From Aporhodopirellula sallentina SM41 (GTDB lineage: Bacteria > Planctomycetota > Planctomycetia > Pirellulales > Pirellulaceae), in NCBI RefSeq assembly GCF_000346505.1, contig NZ_ANOH01000223.1, positions 1-64,000 on the forward strand: a stretch of DNA of 64,000 nucleotides, read 5' to 3'. The notes below the pieces were generated by a model, which ran no database searches, was not told the origin of the DNA, and was given only the letters and a program-made list of their open reading frames with translations. A program made the position numbers and the translations under genes. Positions 1-8,786 of this stretch are shown one piece after another; position 1 is the first letter of the stretch; each line of letters begins with the position of its first letter.

Positions 1-363
1 AACCGGACAATCCGCCGCGACGACGTCAGCGACGGTTTATCCAATACAGCATTCGTTTCCGAAAAACCAACGACCTACGATGACCTCGGTTGGCTCAGCG
101 GCACGCGTGCCACGATCCGAAACGTCGGTGGCGGTATCGTCGAATCCGGTGATCCATTCGCGAAGGCTGCGCCCTCCGTGGTCGGATCCATCGGCAGCCG
201 CCATCCCGCCGGCGTGCATCTTCTCATGGGGTCGGGCGAGACGCGATTCACGTCTAACCAAACGGATCAGCGTGTTCTGGAACAGATGGCAGACCGTCGT
301 GACGGTCAATTACCGGGTCTGTTTCAGTCACTCGAAAGTCGTCGCCGAGAAAGCCTTCAATGA
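1..363 (+). CDS. DUF1559 (pseudopilin-like) protein, C-terminal part, cut by window edge
   Basis: The frame is open from base 1 to a TGA ending at 363, so the 5' end lies outside the window. The last 120 residues carry the features of planctomycete DUF1559 proteins: a W-L-S-G-T-R stretch near residue 36 and the C-terminal motif SRHPAGVHLLMGSGETRF, a variant of the H-x9-DG motif (usual form SRHPGG..., DG) in which the final Asp-Gly is Gly-Ser-Gly-Glu. These proteins normally begin with a type IV pilin-like methylation helix, which is not visible here. The role is unproven; they are thought to be exported pseudopilin-like proteins. The stop overlaps the start of the next gene (ATGA), suggesting translational coupling. 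Confidence 0.75.
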   Translation, partial: NRTIRRDDVSDGLSNTAFVSEKPTTYDDLGWLSGTRATIRNVGGGIVESGDPFAKAAPSVVGSIGSRHPAGVHLLMGSGETRFTSNQTDQRVLEQMADRRDGQLPGLFQSLESRRRESLQ

Positions 364-1259
364 TCCGGTCTCCGTTCAGAGATGGACAACCTGATTACGT
401 TTTGCTGGGTTGGACGGCGGTCTGGTCACTGGTATGCACGTGCGCAATAGGCGGCATCCTGAATGGAAATTCTAGCAACGGTCTCAATGATCAGGCGCAA
501 ACCTTGCTGGGAATCACCATCGGTGGATTGTGTGCGACCTGGACGCTCGCGGGAACTTGGGCCGCGTTGATCCATCTTCCTTGGCAACGAAGCTTTACTG
601 ATCGCGTTGGCGCCCACCGCCAACAGATGCAGCCCCGCCTAATTGTCATTGCGGCGTGGCTGTGCAATTTGGTCCTACTCGTGGTGCTGGTCCGGCACGA
701 ACCCGCCCTCGCTCTGCAGGCGTTGTGCATTACTGGAATATCTGTCGTTGGTCCAATGATTGCATGGCAGTGGTCGCACCAACGAATTCACCGTAGCGAA
801 CTGCAACCGCCCGAGCGACGAAGCATTCGACAGATACTGGGGATCGCATTCACGGTGGCCGTTGCCATCGCATCATTCCAACTTGCAGAGCGTGGCCTCG
901 GACGTTCGATCTCGACGACGACTTTGATCCTCACCATTGCGATCAGTTGGTTGTTGATGCTGATCGTTTTGCTGGGGCGATGGTGGGGCGTCATCCTATT
1001 CATCCTGCCGTCCGGATTCGCAGTGCGATTGGCCGTTGTTTCTCTCGTCGATCTACGCGCGCGAGACTCCGAAGCACAGATTCTTCGAGCGAGCGGAATC
1101 TTGATCGGGTTTTACTTCTTTGCAACGTTGTTGCTGTTCTTGATGCGTTCGAGCGGCCATCGTTGGTTCGGGTCGTCGAACCAATCGTTTACCAACCGTG
1201 ATAGTGCGGCGTCGTCGAACGATATTGGCGAGGAGCCGAATATCGGTGCTGGTGAGTGA
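360..1259 (+). CDS. Polytopic membrane protein of unknown function
   Basis: 299 residues with about eight hydrophobic segments (roughly residues 15-35, 48-70, 93-113, 117-137, 157-175, 185-207, 209-228 and 244-262) and a polar Ser/Asn-rich C-terminal tail. No family motif was recognised. The ATG overlaps the stop of the preceding DUF1559 gene by four bases, so the two are probably one operon, and this could be a membrane partner of that exported protein. Its 3' end overlaps the end of the convergent gene on the other strand by 71 bp. Function is not assigned. Confidence 0.7.
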   Translation: MIRSPFRDGQPDYVLLGWTAVWSLVCTCAIGGILNGNSSNGLNDQAQTLLGITIGGLCATWTLAGTWAALIHLPWQRSFTDRVGAHRQQMQPRLIVIAAWLCNLVLLVVLVRHEPALALQALCITGISVVGPMIAWQWSHQRIHRSELQPPERRSIRQILGIAFTVAVAIASFQLAERGLGRSISTTTLILTIAISWLLMLIVLLGRWWGVILFILPSGFAVRLAVVSLVDLRARDSEAQILRASGILIGFYFFATLLLFLMRSSGHRWFGSSNQSFTNRDSAASSNDIGEEPNIGAGE

Positions 1260-1566
1260 CCGATCCCCTCAACTCCAACGGTTGGTTGCGTCGGTACCGT
1301 CCCGGAAAGTGGCTATCGAATTTGTGCTGGGCGCGAAACATGGGATCGTTGTGCATGTCTGGCGGTTCGAAACTGCCCGACGCATACGGATCATAAACGT
1401 ATCCCATCGGAGATCCCGCACCGAAGCGAGTGGGATACATCGGCACGCCATACCCGTACCCATAACCGGATCGTGAAAAGCCTTGAGCCTGCACGTTGGC
1501 CGAGTCGTTGATGCACAACACAAATACGGTCAAAATTGCAGCGATGGAGAGCGTGTGACGAACCAT
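1189..1566 (-). CDS. Small secreted Gly/Tyr-rich protein
   Basis: 125 residues from the ATG at 1566. An upstream frame extension exists, but the signal peptide begins at this Met: MVRHTLSIAAILTVFVLC is followed by a likely cleavage after ...NVQAQ. The mature part is rich in Gly, Tyr, Pro, His and Arg, with a YGYGYG stretch and several PHYH/HQHRY-like patches, and shows no catalytic motif. Similar short secreted proteins are common and uncharacterised in planctomycetes. Its last 71 bp lie inside the convergent membrane-protein gene. Real by signal peptide and composition; no function can be offered. Confidence 0.6.
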   Translation of the reverse strand: MVRHTLSIAAILTVFVLCINDSANVQAQGFSRSGYGYGYGVPMYPTRFGAGSPMGYVYDPYASGSFEPPDMHNDPMFRAQHKFDSHFPGRYRRNQPLELRGSVTHQHRYSAPRQYRSTTPHYHGW

Positions 1567-1836
1567 GGGTATCTCCGCGATCGAGAGGACCGAGCAGCAC
1601 GCCAATCGTGGCACTTCGGAAGTAAACGCTAGGTCACTCGTTCGGCGCAGTCTTGCTCACCCAGCCAAATCGCGATCGCTGTCATGCGAACCCAACTGGC
1701 AAAATCCACATACTCACTACAACCATTCTCTGATCTGTCGTCTAACCAACAATCGTCGACATGAAACTCGCGACGCCGATGCATATCGTGCGACCGAAGT
1801 CAGGCGGCATAGGCTACAGCTTCTTCTAATGACGCT

Positions 1837-2631
1837 CTAATTCTTTATGTCTTGGCATTGCGGGCACGCGTAAAGCTTGCGTGACGCCACGGGCGTTTGC
1901 GTGATCGCGCCGCCGCACCTCGGACATTCCGATTTGCCATAGATCCGAAATCTTTCTTTGTCGGCCAGTTTCGTGAGCGGCTTTCCTGCTTCCCTAGCAG
2001 TCACGCTGATGATGCGGCCGTGCTTGAGACTGACCTTCATCATCTTGGACAATGACCGCCAAAGGCGAGAGAACTCGTCGGGAGTCAGGTCTTTCCCAGC
2101 ACGATTCGGATCGATCGCTGTTTCAAAGAGTATTTCGGCTCGAAGGATATTGCCGATGCCCGCGATAACGGATTGATCCAACAGCAGTCCGCCAATCGGC
2201 TTGTTGCTCTTTGAGATGTTCGCCAGGAAGTCTGCTCGCTTTCCCCCGGCCAGAGGATCGGGCCCGAGCTTGTCGACGATGGAAACACGTGTCTCTTCAT
2301 CGATCACTCTGCACTGCGTCGGGCCGCGAAGATCGAGTGTTACCTCCGGTCCAACGATTCGCATCCGGACCTGACCTTTCGCAGGCGACGGTGGAGACGG
2401 TTCGCTGACAAAACTTCCGTACCGCCCCAGATGCACATGGACGATTCGCTCACCTTCAAACACGTAGAAGAGATGCTTACCGGCGGCATCGACTGATTCC
2501 AAAACACGCTCATTTACTTTACGCGCGTCGGTCGAAAAACGTCCTTGCGGACTGCTGACCTTCAGTGTCTTTCCCGCGAACAGTCTGGAGTGCTGAGAAG
2601 CCAGATAGTGCGTCTTATGGCCCTCAGGCAT
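1837..2631 (-). CDS. Fpg/Nei family DNA glycosylase
   Basis: 264 residues, close to the usual 260-290 of the family. Excises oxidised bases in base-excision repair and cleaves the abasic site by beta-elimination. The N-terminus MPEGHK exposes the catalytic Pro2 and Glu3 after Met removal; PEGH is typical of the Nei/endonuclease VIII-like branch. A helix-two-turn-helix region precedes a C-terminal zinc finger with C-x2-C-x16-C-x2-C spacing (SECPRCGG ... ACPQCQ). It starts at an ATG and stands alone: neighbours are a secreted protein and a glycosyltransferase. Family is certain; Fpg versus Nei substrate preference is less so. Confidence 0.9.
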   Translation of the reverse strand: MPEGHKTHYLASQHSRLFAGKTLKVSSPQGRFSTDARKVNERVLESVDAAGKHLFYVFEGERIVHVHLGRYGSFVSEPSPPSPAKGQVRMRIVGPEVTLDLRGPTQCRVIDEETRVSIVDKLGPDPLAGGKRADFLANISKSNKPIGGLLLDQSVIAGIGNILRAEILFETAIDPNRAGKDLTPDEFSRLWRSLSKMMKVSLKHGRIISVTAREAGKPLTKLADKERFRIYGKSECPRCGGAITQTPVASRKLYACPQCQDIKN

Positions 2632-2695
2632 GGACGCACTCCAGACGAACGTGCTTCGAAATGATGTTCGTTCGATGCAAGCGTGTTCGTCTCAC

Positions 2696-3514
2696 TTAAC
2701 CGCATGATTGCGTGCGAAGACAAACCGTGTCAGGCAACCTGCCTTCACTGCGAACCGTCTCGATCGCTTCGTCGATCACTTGGTTGTAATAGTTCAATCT
2801 GGTTTCGGCGTGATCGAGCGACCCACCGAACGAACGATCCAGATCGAGATAGATCAGTGGAACAGGGATCTCCACGACGCTTAACCGTGCCGCGGCGGCC
2901 TCGACCCACAACTGCAACGGCATTGCGTAGCCGTCGTTGGTGATTCGCATCGCGCGAAGAGCATCGGCGCGATACGCCTTGAAACCGCAAAACGCGTCGG
3001 TCAGCGAGAACCCGAGTCGTTCATTCAAATCGGCCGTGATCCGCCGATTGATAAACATCCGCTCGGCAGGCGGCTCATCGTCGCCTTCGTATTTTTTCAG
3101 GTAACGACTGCCCGAAACAATGTCGGCCGTGCGAGCCGCTTCGATGAATCGCGGAATGCGATGCGGTTGGTGCTGACCGTCACAGTCCAACGTCACGACG
3201 CCCTCGTAGTTATTGTCGAGCGTAAATTGAAACGCACTCTGTAGCGCCGCTCCATAGCCACGATTCTGTGAGTGGTGCAGCACATCGATCTGCTCGGGTT
3301 GGGCCGCTCGGCGAGCATCGAGTTTCTCCGTCGTGCCGTCCGAACTGCCGTCATTCACAACGAGCACGCGATCGCTGTAGCGGAGAACTTGATCGAGCAC
3401 ATCGTCGACGTAGTTCACCTCATTGAAAACCGGCAATGCGGTAAGCCAACGCGACTTCATGCGGCGAGGATACTCGTTCGTGTTCGTGGCGTTATTGGGA
3501 TCGCGATCAGGCAT
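2696..3514 (-). CDS. Family 2 glycosyltransferase (dolichol-phosphate-mannosyltransferase-like)
   Basis: 272 residues from the ATG at 3514, chosen because a GAAGGA Shine-Dalgarno sequence lies about 7 nt upstream; the longer open frame adds only an Arg-rich extension. The GT2 GT-A fold is clear: LTALPVFNEVNYV at the start, VLVVNDGSSDGT for nucleotide binding, NRGYGAAL, and the metal-binding VTLDCDGQHQP. FCGFKAYRADALRAM follows downstream. No C-terminal membrane helices are evident, so it resembles the soluble polyprenyl-phosphate mannosyl/glucosyl transferases. Likely uses an NDP-sugar; acceptor unknown. It is monocistronic and divergent from rplA. Confidence 0.88.
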   Translation of the reverse strand: MPDRDPNNATNTNEYPRRMKSRWLTALPVFNEVNYVDDVLDQVLRYSDRVLVVNDGSSDGTTEKLDARRAAQPEQIDVLHHSQNRGYGAALQSAFQFTLDNNYEGVVTLDCDGQHQPHRIPRFIEAARTADIVSGSRYLKKYEGDDEPPAERMFINRRITADLNERLGFSLTDAFCGFKAYRADALRAMRITNDGYAMPLQLWVEAAAARLSVVEIPVPLIYLDLDRSFGGSLDHAETRLNYYNQVIDEAIETVRSEGRLPDTVCLRTQSCG

Positions 3515-3945
3515 GAAAGTCCTTCGTAGATGAATCGAGGATCTCCCCACCGGGATGATCCGTCTGGTTCCATGGGAGCGGAAGACGCCGGTCATGGAAC
3601 CGACCGTTCGGCATCGGAAAGTCCGTCTGTCACGTCGACAGATGCCGGACACACTATGTTATGGCCAGAGCAACCCGTGTTCCGCACTCGGAATTTTCGT
3701 GACCCCGGATTTCATTTCTCGAAAAAATCCGAATAAGCATGGAAAGTTGAGGTTGACGATTCTCGGCAACTTCGCCAAACTCCGCGACTTCTCCCGAGAC
3801 GACCGCCTCCACAGGTTGGTGCAATGTCTCGCGAGACCACAAGTGGGAGAAGTGACCACTGAACCGATTGAGGCAAACTAGCCTATTTTTCGGTCAGGAT
3901 TGAGTCGCTTCGCCGAACCACCCGACAACCTCAGTCGTGACCAAT
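3515..3945. other. Divergent intergenic region between the GT2 gene and rplA
   Basis: 431 bp without a convincing gene; the short frames here lack family features. A hairpin-forming pair CGGATTT / AAATCCG is visible at about 3706-3731. The start of rplA is taken as the ATG at 3946 rather than the GTG at 3937. Ribosomal genes usually have strong promoters, so rplA transcription probably starts in this stretch, but no clear -35/-10 pair was identified. rplK, which normally precedes rplA, is absent. Confidence 0.5.
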
Positions 3946-4623
3946 ATGGCAAAACAATCCAAGCGGTATCGCGCCGCGCTTGCAAAGCAACCGAAAGAGT
4001 CCCAGCCGCTATCTCAAGCGGTCGAGACCCTCAAGACATACGACGCAACGAAGTTCGACCAAACCGTCGAAGTTCACATGCGTTTGGGTGTCGATCCCAA
4101 CCAGGCGGACCAAATCATTCGTGGTTCGCTCGTTCTTCCACACGGTATCGGTAAGACGCAACGGGTCGTTGTGTTCGCGAAGGGCGACGCCGCCAAAGCA
4201 GCCGAAGAAGCCGGTGCTGACGAAGTCGGCCAGGAAGACTTGGCAAAGAAAATCAAAGATGGCTACACCGACTTTGATGTCTGCATCGCTGCTCCCGACA
4301 TGATGGGACTCGTTGGTCCTCTCGGTCGTGTCCTCGGTCCTCGTGGCCTGATGCCTAGCCCGCGAGCAGGCACCGTGACTCCTGATGTCGGAAAAGTCGT
4401 CACCGAGTACAAGGCCGGTAAGGTCGAGTTCCGCAACGATAAAGGCGGAAACGTCCACGCGATGGTCGGCAAAATGAGCTTCGACGCGAAGAAACTCGAA
4501 GAAAACATTTCGACCTTTGTCGATTACATCGTCGGCCTCAAACCGCAGACGATCAAAGGGACATACGTCAAAGGCGTTGCCATTTGTGCAACGATGACCC
4601 CGAGCGTCCGAGTCCAGACCTAA
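3946..4623 (+). CDS. rplA: 50S ribosomal protein L1
   Basis: 225 residues, near the usual 225-235. L1 forms the mobile L1 stalk, binds 23S rRNA near the E site and helps release deacylated tRNA; in many bacteria it also represses its own mRNA. Diagnostic stretches are [58 protein letters not shown] and the [16 protein letters not shown] region. The ATG at 3946 gives the canonical [10 protein letters not shown]-terminus. It heads rplA-rplJ-rplL, but rplK is missing just upstream, where most bacteria have rplK-rplA as a pair. Confidence 0.97.
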   Translation: MAKQSKRYRAALAKQPKESQPLSQAVETLKTYDATKFDQTVEVHMRLGVDPNQADQIIRGSLVLPHGIGKTQRVVVFAKGDAAKAAEEAGADEVGQEDLAKKIKDGYTDFDVCIAAPDMMGLVGPLGRVLGPRGLMPSPRAGTVTPDVGKVVTEYKAGKVEFRNDKGGNVHAMVGKMSFDAKKLEENISTFVDYIVGLKPQTIKGTYVKGVAICATMTPSVRVQT

Positions 4624-4792
4624 GCAACGCCGCTTTCCGAACCCAACGCCCCTCGTCGGTCACTCTCGACTCAACGAGCAAGAACTGAAACCTCATGAGT
4701 TTTCAGCGCGTTTGGGGTTCACGCGAGCCGGAAACTAAATTTTTGCCCAACCGCGGTGAACGCGGAGTGAGTTTAGACAGCGAAAAAATCAA
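4624..4792 (+). promoter_or_regulatory. rplA-rplJ spacer; candidate L10 leader
   Basis: 169 bp separate rplA from rplJ. The segment can fold: GTTCACGCG at 4717-4725 pairs with CGCGGTGAAC at 4752-4761 with one bulged base, and CTCATGAG near 4692 is self-complementary. In other bacteria the mRNA leader just before rplJ binds the L10-L7/L12 complex and represses translation. The position fits, but the conserved kink-turn element was not established here, so this is an inference. Confidence 0.35.
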
Positions 4793-5320
4793 ATGAGTAA
4801 ATACGTTAAAGACTTGGTCACGCGTGACCTGAAGCGTCGACTCGAAGGGGTCTCCGATGCGGTGCTCGTTAGCTGCACTGGCATGGACGCGAACACGACC
4901 AACGAATTGCGCGGCGAACTCGGCGAAAAAGACATCCAAATGATGGTTGTCAAAAATTCGCTGGCTCGCCGAGCGACGGAAGGGTCATCGCTGGAACCGG
5001 CATTCGAAGGCGCTCGCGGCCAAGTCGCGTTGATGTGGGGTGCGAGCGATTTCGTCTCACTCGTCAAAGAAGCCGTTCGTCTCGACAAGGATGACGAGAA
5101 GTACAGCAAGTTCTCCGCGACCGGTGGTGTCATGGACGGAGAACGACTCGATCAGGAGGGTGTCAAAGCGATTAGCAAATGGCCTAGTCGTGAAGAACAA
5201 ATCTCCATGCTCGTTGGTCAGATCCTCGGCCCTGGTGCAACGCTCAACGCAGCATTGCTCGGCCCTGGTCGAATGCTCAACAGCCAAATCAAGAGCAAGG
5301 GCGAAGACGACGAGTCGTAA
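4793..5320 (+). CDS. rplJ: 50S ribosomal protein L10
   Basis: 175 residues, the usual length. L10 anchors the L7/L12 dimers to 23S rRNA at the stalk base. The N-terminal half (YVKDLVTRDLKRRLEG, VKNSLARRAT) matches the rRNA-binding domain, and the C-terminal helix that holds L7/L12 dimers spans about residues 135-170 (REEQISMLVGQILGPGATLNAALL...). The start at ATG 4793 follows the 169-bp leader. rplL follows after 78 bp, as expected. Confidence 0.96.
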   Translation: MSKYVKDLVTRDLKRRLEGVSDAVLVSCTGMDANTTNELRGELGEKDIQMMVVKNSLARRATEGSSLEPAFEGARGQVALMWGASDFVSLVKEAVRLDKDDEKYSKFSATGGVMDGERLDQEGVKAISKWPSREEQISMLVGQILGPGATLNAALLGPGRMLNSQIKSKGEDDES

Positions 5321-5398
5321 CGTCACCTTCATCAAACCCGAGCACTTTCCCAATCCAACTTTTCCGAATCACCTTTTTCGTTTTTGAGGTAGTTTGAC

Positions 5399-5812
5399 AT
5401 GTCCGAAGAAGCAACTGCGGTCGCCGAATACAGCGCCGAAGCAAAAGAACTGGGCGATAAGATCGCCAACATGACCCTGAAGCAAGCCAAAGAATTGAGC
5501 GACTACCTCAAGGATGAGCACGGCATCGAGCCTGCCGCCGGCGGTGGAGCTGTGATGGTAGCAGCAGGTGGCGAAGGTGGTGGCGAAGCCGCTGCTGAGC
5601 AAACCGAATTCGACGTCGTTCTCACCGCATTCGGCGACAAAAAGCTGAACGTTGTGAAGGTCGTCAAGAACCTGACCGGCGCTTCGCTCATGGAAGCCAA
5701 GAAGATGGTCGAAGGCGTTCCTGCGACCCTCAAAGAAGGTGTCTCGAAAGAGGAAGCCGAAAAGGTCAAGGCCGAAGTCGAAGAAGCCGGCGGATCCGTC
5801 GAACTCAAGTAG
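5399..5812 (+). CDS. rplL: 50S ribosomal protein L7/L12
   Basis: 137 residues, slightly longer than the usual 120-130. It is the acidic stalk protein that recruits translation GTPases. The N-terminal dimerisation domain (about 10-45, [21 protein letters not shown]) is joined by an Ala/Gly-rich hinge (about 47-62) to the C-terminal domain ([41 protein letters not shown]). The longer N-terminus accounts for the extra length. A strong intrinsic terminator follows 30 bp after the stop, so rpoB/rpoC, which normally come next, are not in this operon. Confidence 0.97.
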   Translation: MSEEATAVAEYSAEAKELGDKIANMTLKQAKELSDYLKDEHGIEPAAGGGAVMVAAGGEGGGEAAAEQTEFDVVLTAFGDKKLNVVKVVKNLTGASLMEAKKMVEGVPATLKEGVSKEEAEKVKAEVEEAGGSVELK

Positions 5813-5842
5813 TTCACCCTGGTGGTTTCGGAAACCTAACGC

Positions 5843-5884
5843 AAACGTTCGCCGGATATGTCGTATCGGGCGAACGTTTTTGCT
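5843..5884 (+). terminator. Intrinsic terminator after rplL
   Basis: AAACGTTCGCC (5843-5853) pairs exactly with GGCGAACGTTT (5869-5879); the inner GATA/TATC also pairs, giving a long hairpin with a small loop, followed by a T run at 5877-5881. It lies about 30 bp after the rplL stop and would end the rplA-rplJ-rplL transcript. No gene is seen from here to 6071. Confidence 0.85.
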
Positions 5885-6071
5885 GCGCGGACCACGAATT
5901 GTTCGTTACCCACCGGTGCGCAGTCGCGTGATCCACGCTGGCAACCTCTTTCTGTGCAACGTTGCAGGAGAACCCCGCGTGCAGAGACACCACCCCGTGT
6001 TGTTTGCGCGGACCGTGGTTGTGCGATCGCTGCGCAATCCTTGCGATGTGCAACCACCCTCGCGCGTCGCG

Positions 6072-8663
6072 CTATCCGTAGCGTCGCTTACGTGACTCCT
6101 TGTCGCCACGTTTGGTCACCCAGTGAAATGCGATCGCGGCCAAGATCGCGCCTACCACAGCAAACGCCGCGATCTGCCCGATCGCTTGAACGCCCATCGG
6201 ATCATCCGATGTGGGGCGTAGGTCTTCGATCACGCCTGCGATGATCAGTGGAGCAAACTGCTTGCCGCCGCGCTGCTTCATGAAGTCGGACTCATAACTC
6301 CACAACCGATAGAAGAATCCCTCAACGTGGATTGCTCGATTTACCGTTGTGACCAATGGACCATCGGCGCGATCTGATTGCTGCAGAAAGTCTGGCAACT
6401 CGCGTGTCACGATCGTGACGGGATACCGATTCTCCATCACGACGGGTTCACCATCGGGTACCTCGATTTGCAACTGGACCTTACCGAGGTCTCCGATTGC
6501 ATCGATCTCATAGTAGGCGTCGCCTCCGATCTCGCGTCGACGTTGTTCCGATTGCACGGCGACTCGTGTGATCCGCACGGTTTCCACTCGCAAGCGGATC
6601 CATTGGCCGGTGAATGCGGTTGGGTTTTGCAGCAACTTGACCGGCAAAGCATCGGTCGCGTTCTCCCTCATTGCGAGCACCGATTTGTCGAAGTCTTCAG
6701 CTCCAGTCAGATGCTCGGCAACCTTCGCCGACGCACCGATCATCGGATAAAAGACGGGTGAGTCGGATTCGGACAGCGGTTTTCGATCGAGTAAGTCGAC
6801 CTCCGCCAATCGCCCCAGATCAATCCCTTGCATCGCCAGAACATTCTCGGAAGGCGATGCCGGCTGCGCGGGTTGCCATCCCAAACGCCCCGCCACGTCC
6901 AGCAGCAAACTTGACTCGTTGCCGTCGCCTGGAAACCGAATGCGAACCGCGACACCACTGACGCGATCACCGGGACTCATCCTCTGCGAAGATCCCCGCG
7001 CAAAGACGAATCGTGGAAGACCGTCTACAGGTGACAAACGCAGCATCTCGACGCGGTCAATGCCGAGATACTCCTGCAGAGTCGAGCCGACCGTGAAGGT
7101 TTGTGACTCAAGGACGGTGTCGTCAACTGCAACGGCATCTCCAACAACGGGTTCATCGGCCGACTGTTCGAGCCGCTGTTTGAGAACCGTTTCGCTCAGC
7201 CGGTCCATGCGAAACACGAGTTTCGCAATTTCGTCGACGTTGACTCCGGGATTATCGAGCGACGGCCGAACATCTTCTACGATGCCCTCCATGCGTGAAC
7301 GGTCGTAACCGGGCAGCAGATCCGAGAGTGATTGTCCGCTAGCAGAACTCGCCGCACTCATCGCCGCGAAGACGGTTGCGATTGTCATCCCCAACGTCAC
7401 CTTTCTGCGATCGCGTCGCTGTCGAAGTTGACGGTTCAAGACCGACGTTCTCCAAAATACCCATACGCTGAACAAAACACCGATCACCGCAGACCCGACG
7501 ACGATCCACACTAACGGAACTTCGTCGTCCGTTTGAATAGCTTCGCCATTGCTAGGTTCAGCCGCTCGAATCGCAGCACTGACCGTTGGATTTCCATTGG
7601 TGCGATAGGAACGGATGTGCCCAACGATGACGGGTGTCAATTCAGCCCCGGATGCCGATTGATAAGAAAGACGTTTGAGATACTCGCCCGCTACCTCCAC
7701 CACTGGACGAGGACTCGAAACCGGGAAGACGACTTTGTTCGGATCCGATTGACTCGCCGATGCTTCCGTTTCCGAAGTTGGCGTTTGGTTCACCGCATGC
7801 GAATGAGTCAATGATTGCAGAGGGGTTGGTAGATCCGAAACTACCACCATCCAAGGCCGCCGACTGGCATCCTCCGGCATCAGCCAAAGGTTCCAGTACG
7901 AAGTGATGCCAAACTCTTTGCAACGATCATCCGAATCCGCGGGGGAAGAAATCTTTTCAATACGGACAACTTCGCCTTGGGCAACCAAACTTCTGCCGCG
8001 GTAGACCTCAGGTTGCTGCAATAATGGCAGTACGCCCGCAACGACCGGCACGGCTCGCTGGTGTTGGAGTGCTTGAAAACGAACGCCATTGGTCTGATGC
8101 ATCCCGAGCGTGGAGTACAAACCGGCGCCATCGGCAGCCCGCCAAACCGTTCCGTCCTTCGCCAAACGAATCAATTTGTCCTGAATCATGACCGCCAGAA
8201 TTGCCGCATCGGCTGGACGACCGACGAGAAGGGAATCGTCCAGTTTGGCCGGCAACAGCTCCCCGCGCAACCATGTCGCGAGCGCGAGTAACAGTTCGTC
8301 TTCCGGTGCAGAATCGACCCATTGTTCGAACCGCTGACGTATCTGTGACGTCAAATCATTGGATCCATCGCTCGCAACGGTGTTGAGGTCTGTTGGTCGA
8401 CCGGTTGCATCGGCACTCTGTGTCGGGACTGAGGTGTTTGCAGACGGCGGAATCGTTCGGGCGACGTTCACCGCACCCGACTGAGAGGCCTCCGGAAAGA
8501 ACGCTTGATAGATGCCCGGTCGTGCCGCTTGACGCATCACCACCACGACGAGCGCCAGCACGATGGACAACCGAATCACTCGACGCCATGACTGCGTCGG
8601 TCGGTGACGACTGCGCGTCCCGCGATAAAGGGATTCACCGTGAAGTTCACTGGGGATTCGCAT
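6072..8663 (-). CDS. Large membrane protein with two similar halves, unknown function
   Basis: 863 residues from ATG 8663; the open frame runs further upstream but without features. There are membrane segments near the N-terminus (about 34-46), in the middle (VPLVWIVVGSAVIGVLFSVWVFW) and at the C-terminus (about 835-855). Directly after the middle segment comes a basic stretch and MTIATVFAAMSAASSASG, which looks like a signal peptide inside the protein. Both halves contain a similar block: PLLQQPEVYRGRSLVAQGEVVRI in the first, KLLQNPTAFTGQWIRLRVETVRI in the second. Each is followed by a block ending in VAGEYLKRLSY...TPVIVGHI or VEGFFYRLWSY...APLIIAGVI. This suggests duplication and fusion of one ancestral exported protein. 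It faces the TPR gene at 8787. Confidence 0.8.
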   Translation of the reverse strand: MRIPSELHGESLYRGTRSRHRPTQSWRRVIRLSIVLALVVVVMRQAARPGIYQAFFPEASQSGAVNVARTIPPSANTSVPTQSADATGRPTDLNTVASDGSNDLTSQIRQRFEQWVDSAPEDELLLALATWLRGELLPAKLDDSLLVGRPADAAILAVMIQDKLIRLAKDGTVWRAADGAGLYSTLGMHQTNGVRFQALQHQRAVPVVAGVLPLLQQPEVYRGRSLVAQGEVVRIEKISSPADSDDRCKEFGITSYWNLWLMPEDASRRPWMVVVSDLPTPLQSLTHSHAVNQTPTSETEASASQSDPNKVVFPVSSPRPVVEVAGEYLKRLSYQSASGAELTPVIVGHIRSYRTNGNPTVSAAIRAAEPSNGEAIQTDDEVPLVWIVVGSAVIGVLFSVWVFWRTSVLNRQLRQRRDRRKVTLGMTIATVFAAMSAASSASGQSLSDLLPGYDRSRMEGIVEDVRPSLDNPGVNVDEIAKLVFRMDRLSETVLKQRLEQSADEPVVGDAVAVDDTVLESQTFTVGSTLQEYLGIDRVEMLRLSPVDGLPRFVFARGSSQRMSPGDRVSGVAVRIRFPGDGNESSLLLDVAGRLGWQPAQPASPSENVLAMQGIDLGRLAEVDLLDRKPLSESDSPVFYPMIGASAKVAEHLTGAEDFDKSVLAMRENATDALPVKLLQNPTAFTGQWIRLRVETVRITRVAVQSEQRRREIGGDAYYEIDAIGDLGKVQLQIEVPDGEPVVMENRYPVTIVTRELPDFLQQSDRADGPLVTTVNRAIHVEGFFYRLWSYESDFMKQRGGKQFAPLIIAGVIEDLRPTSDDPMGVQAIGQIAAFAVVGAILAAIAFHWVTKRGDKESRKRRYG

Positions 8664-8786
8664 CACTTCTGACCTACAAAAGGTTGAAAATCGCTGGGAC
8701 TCGTCTTGGCAATCTACGTTCAGGTTCGCCGCCAAAAGGTTGCTTGCCCGCTACCTGCACTTTACTCTAGAGGAGTGCCGCTCGAC

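Noticed and set aside
3871-3890. AGGC-GCCT hairpin with a T run before rplA
   Set aside because: The stem is only four base pairs, too weak to call a terminator.
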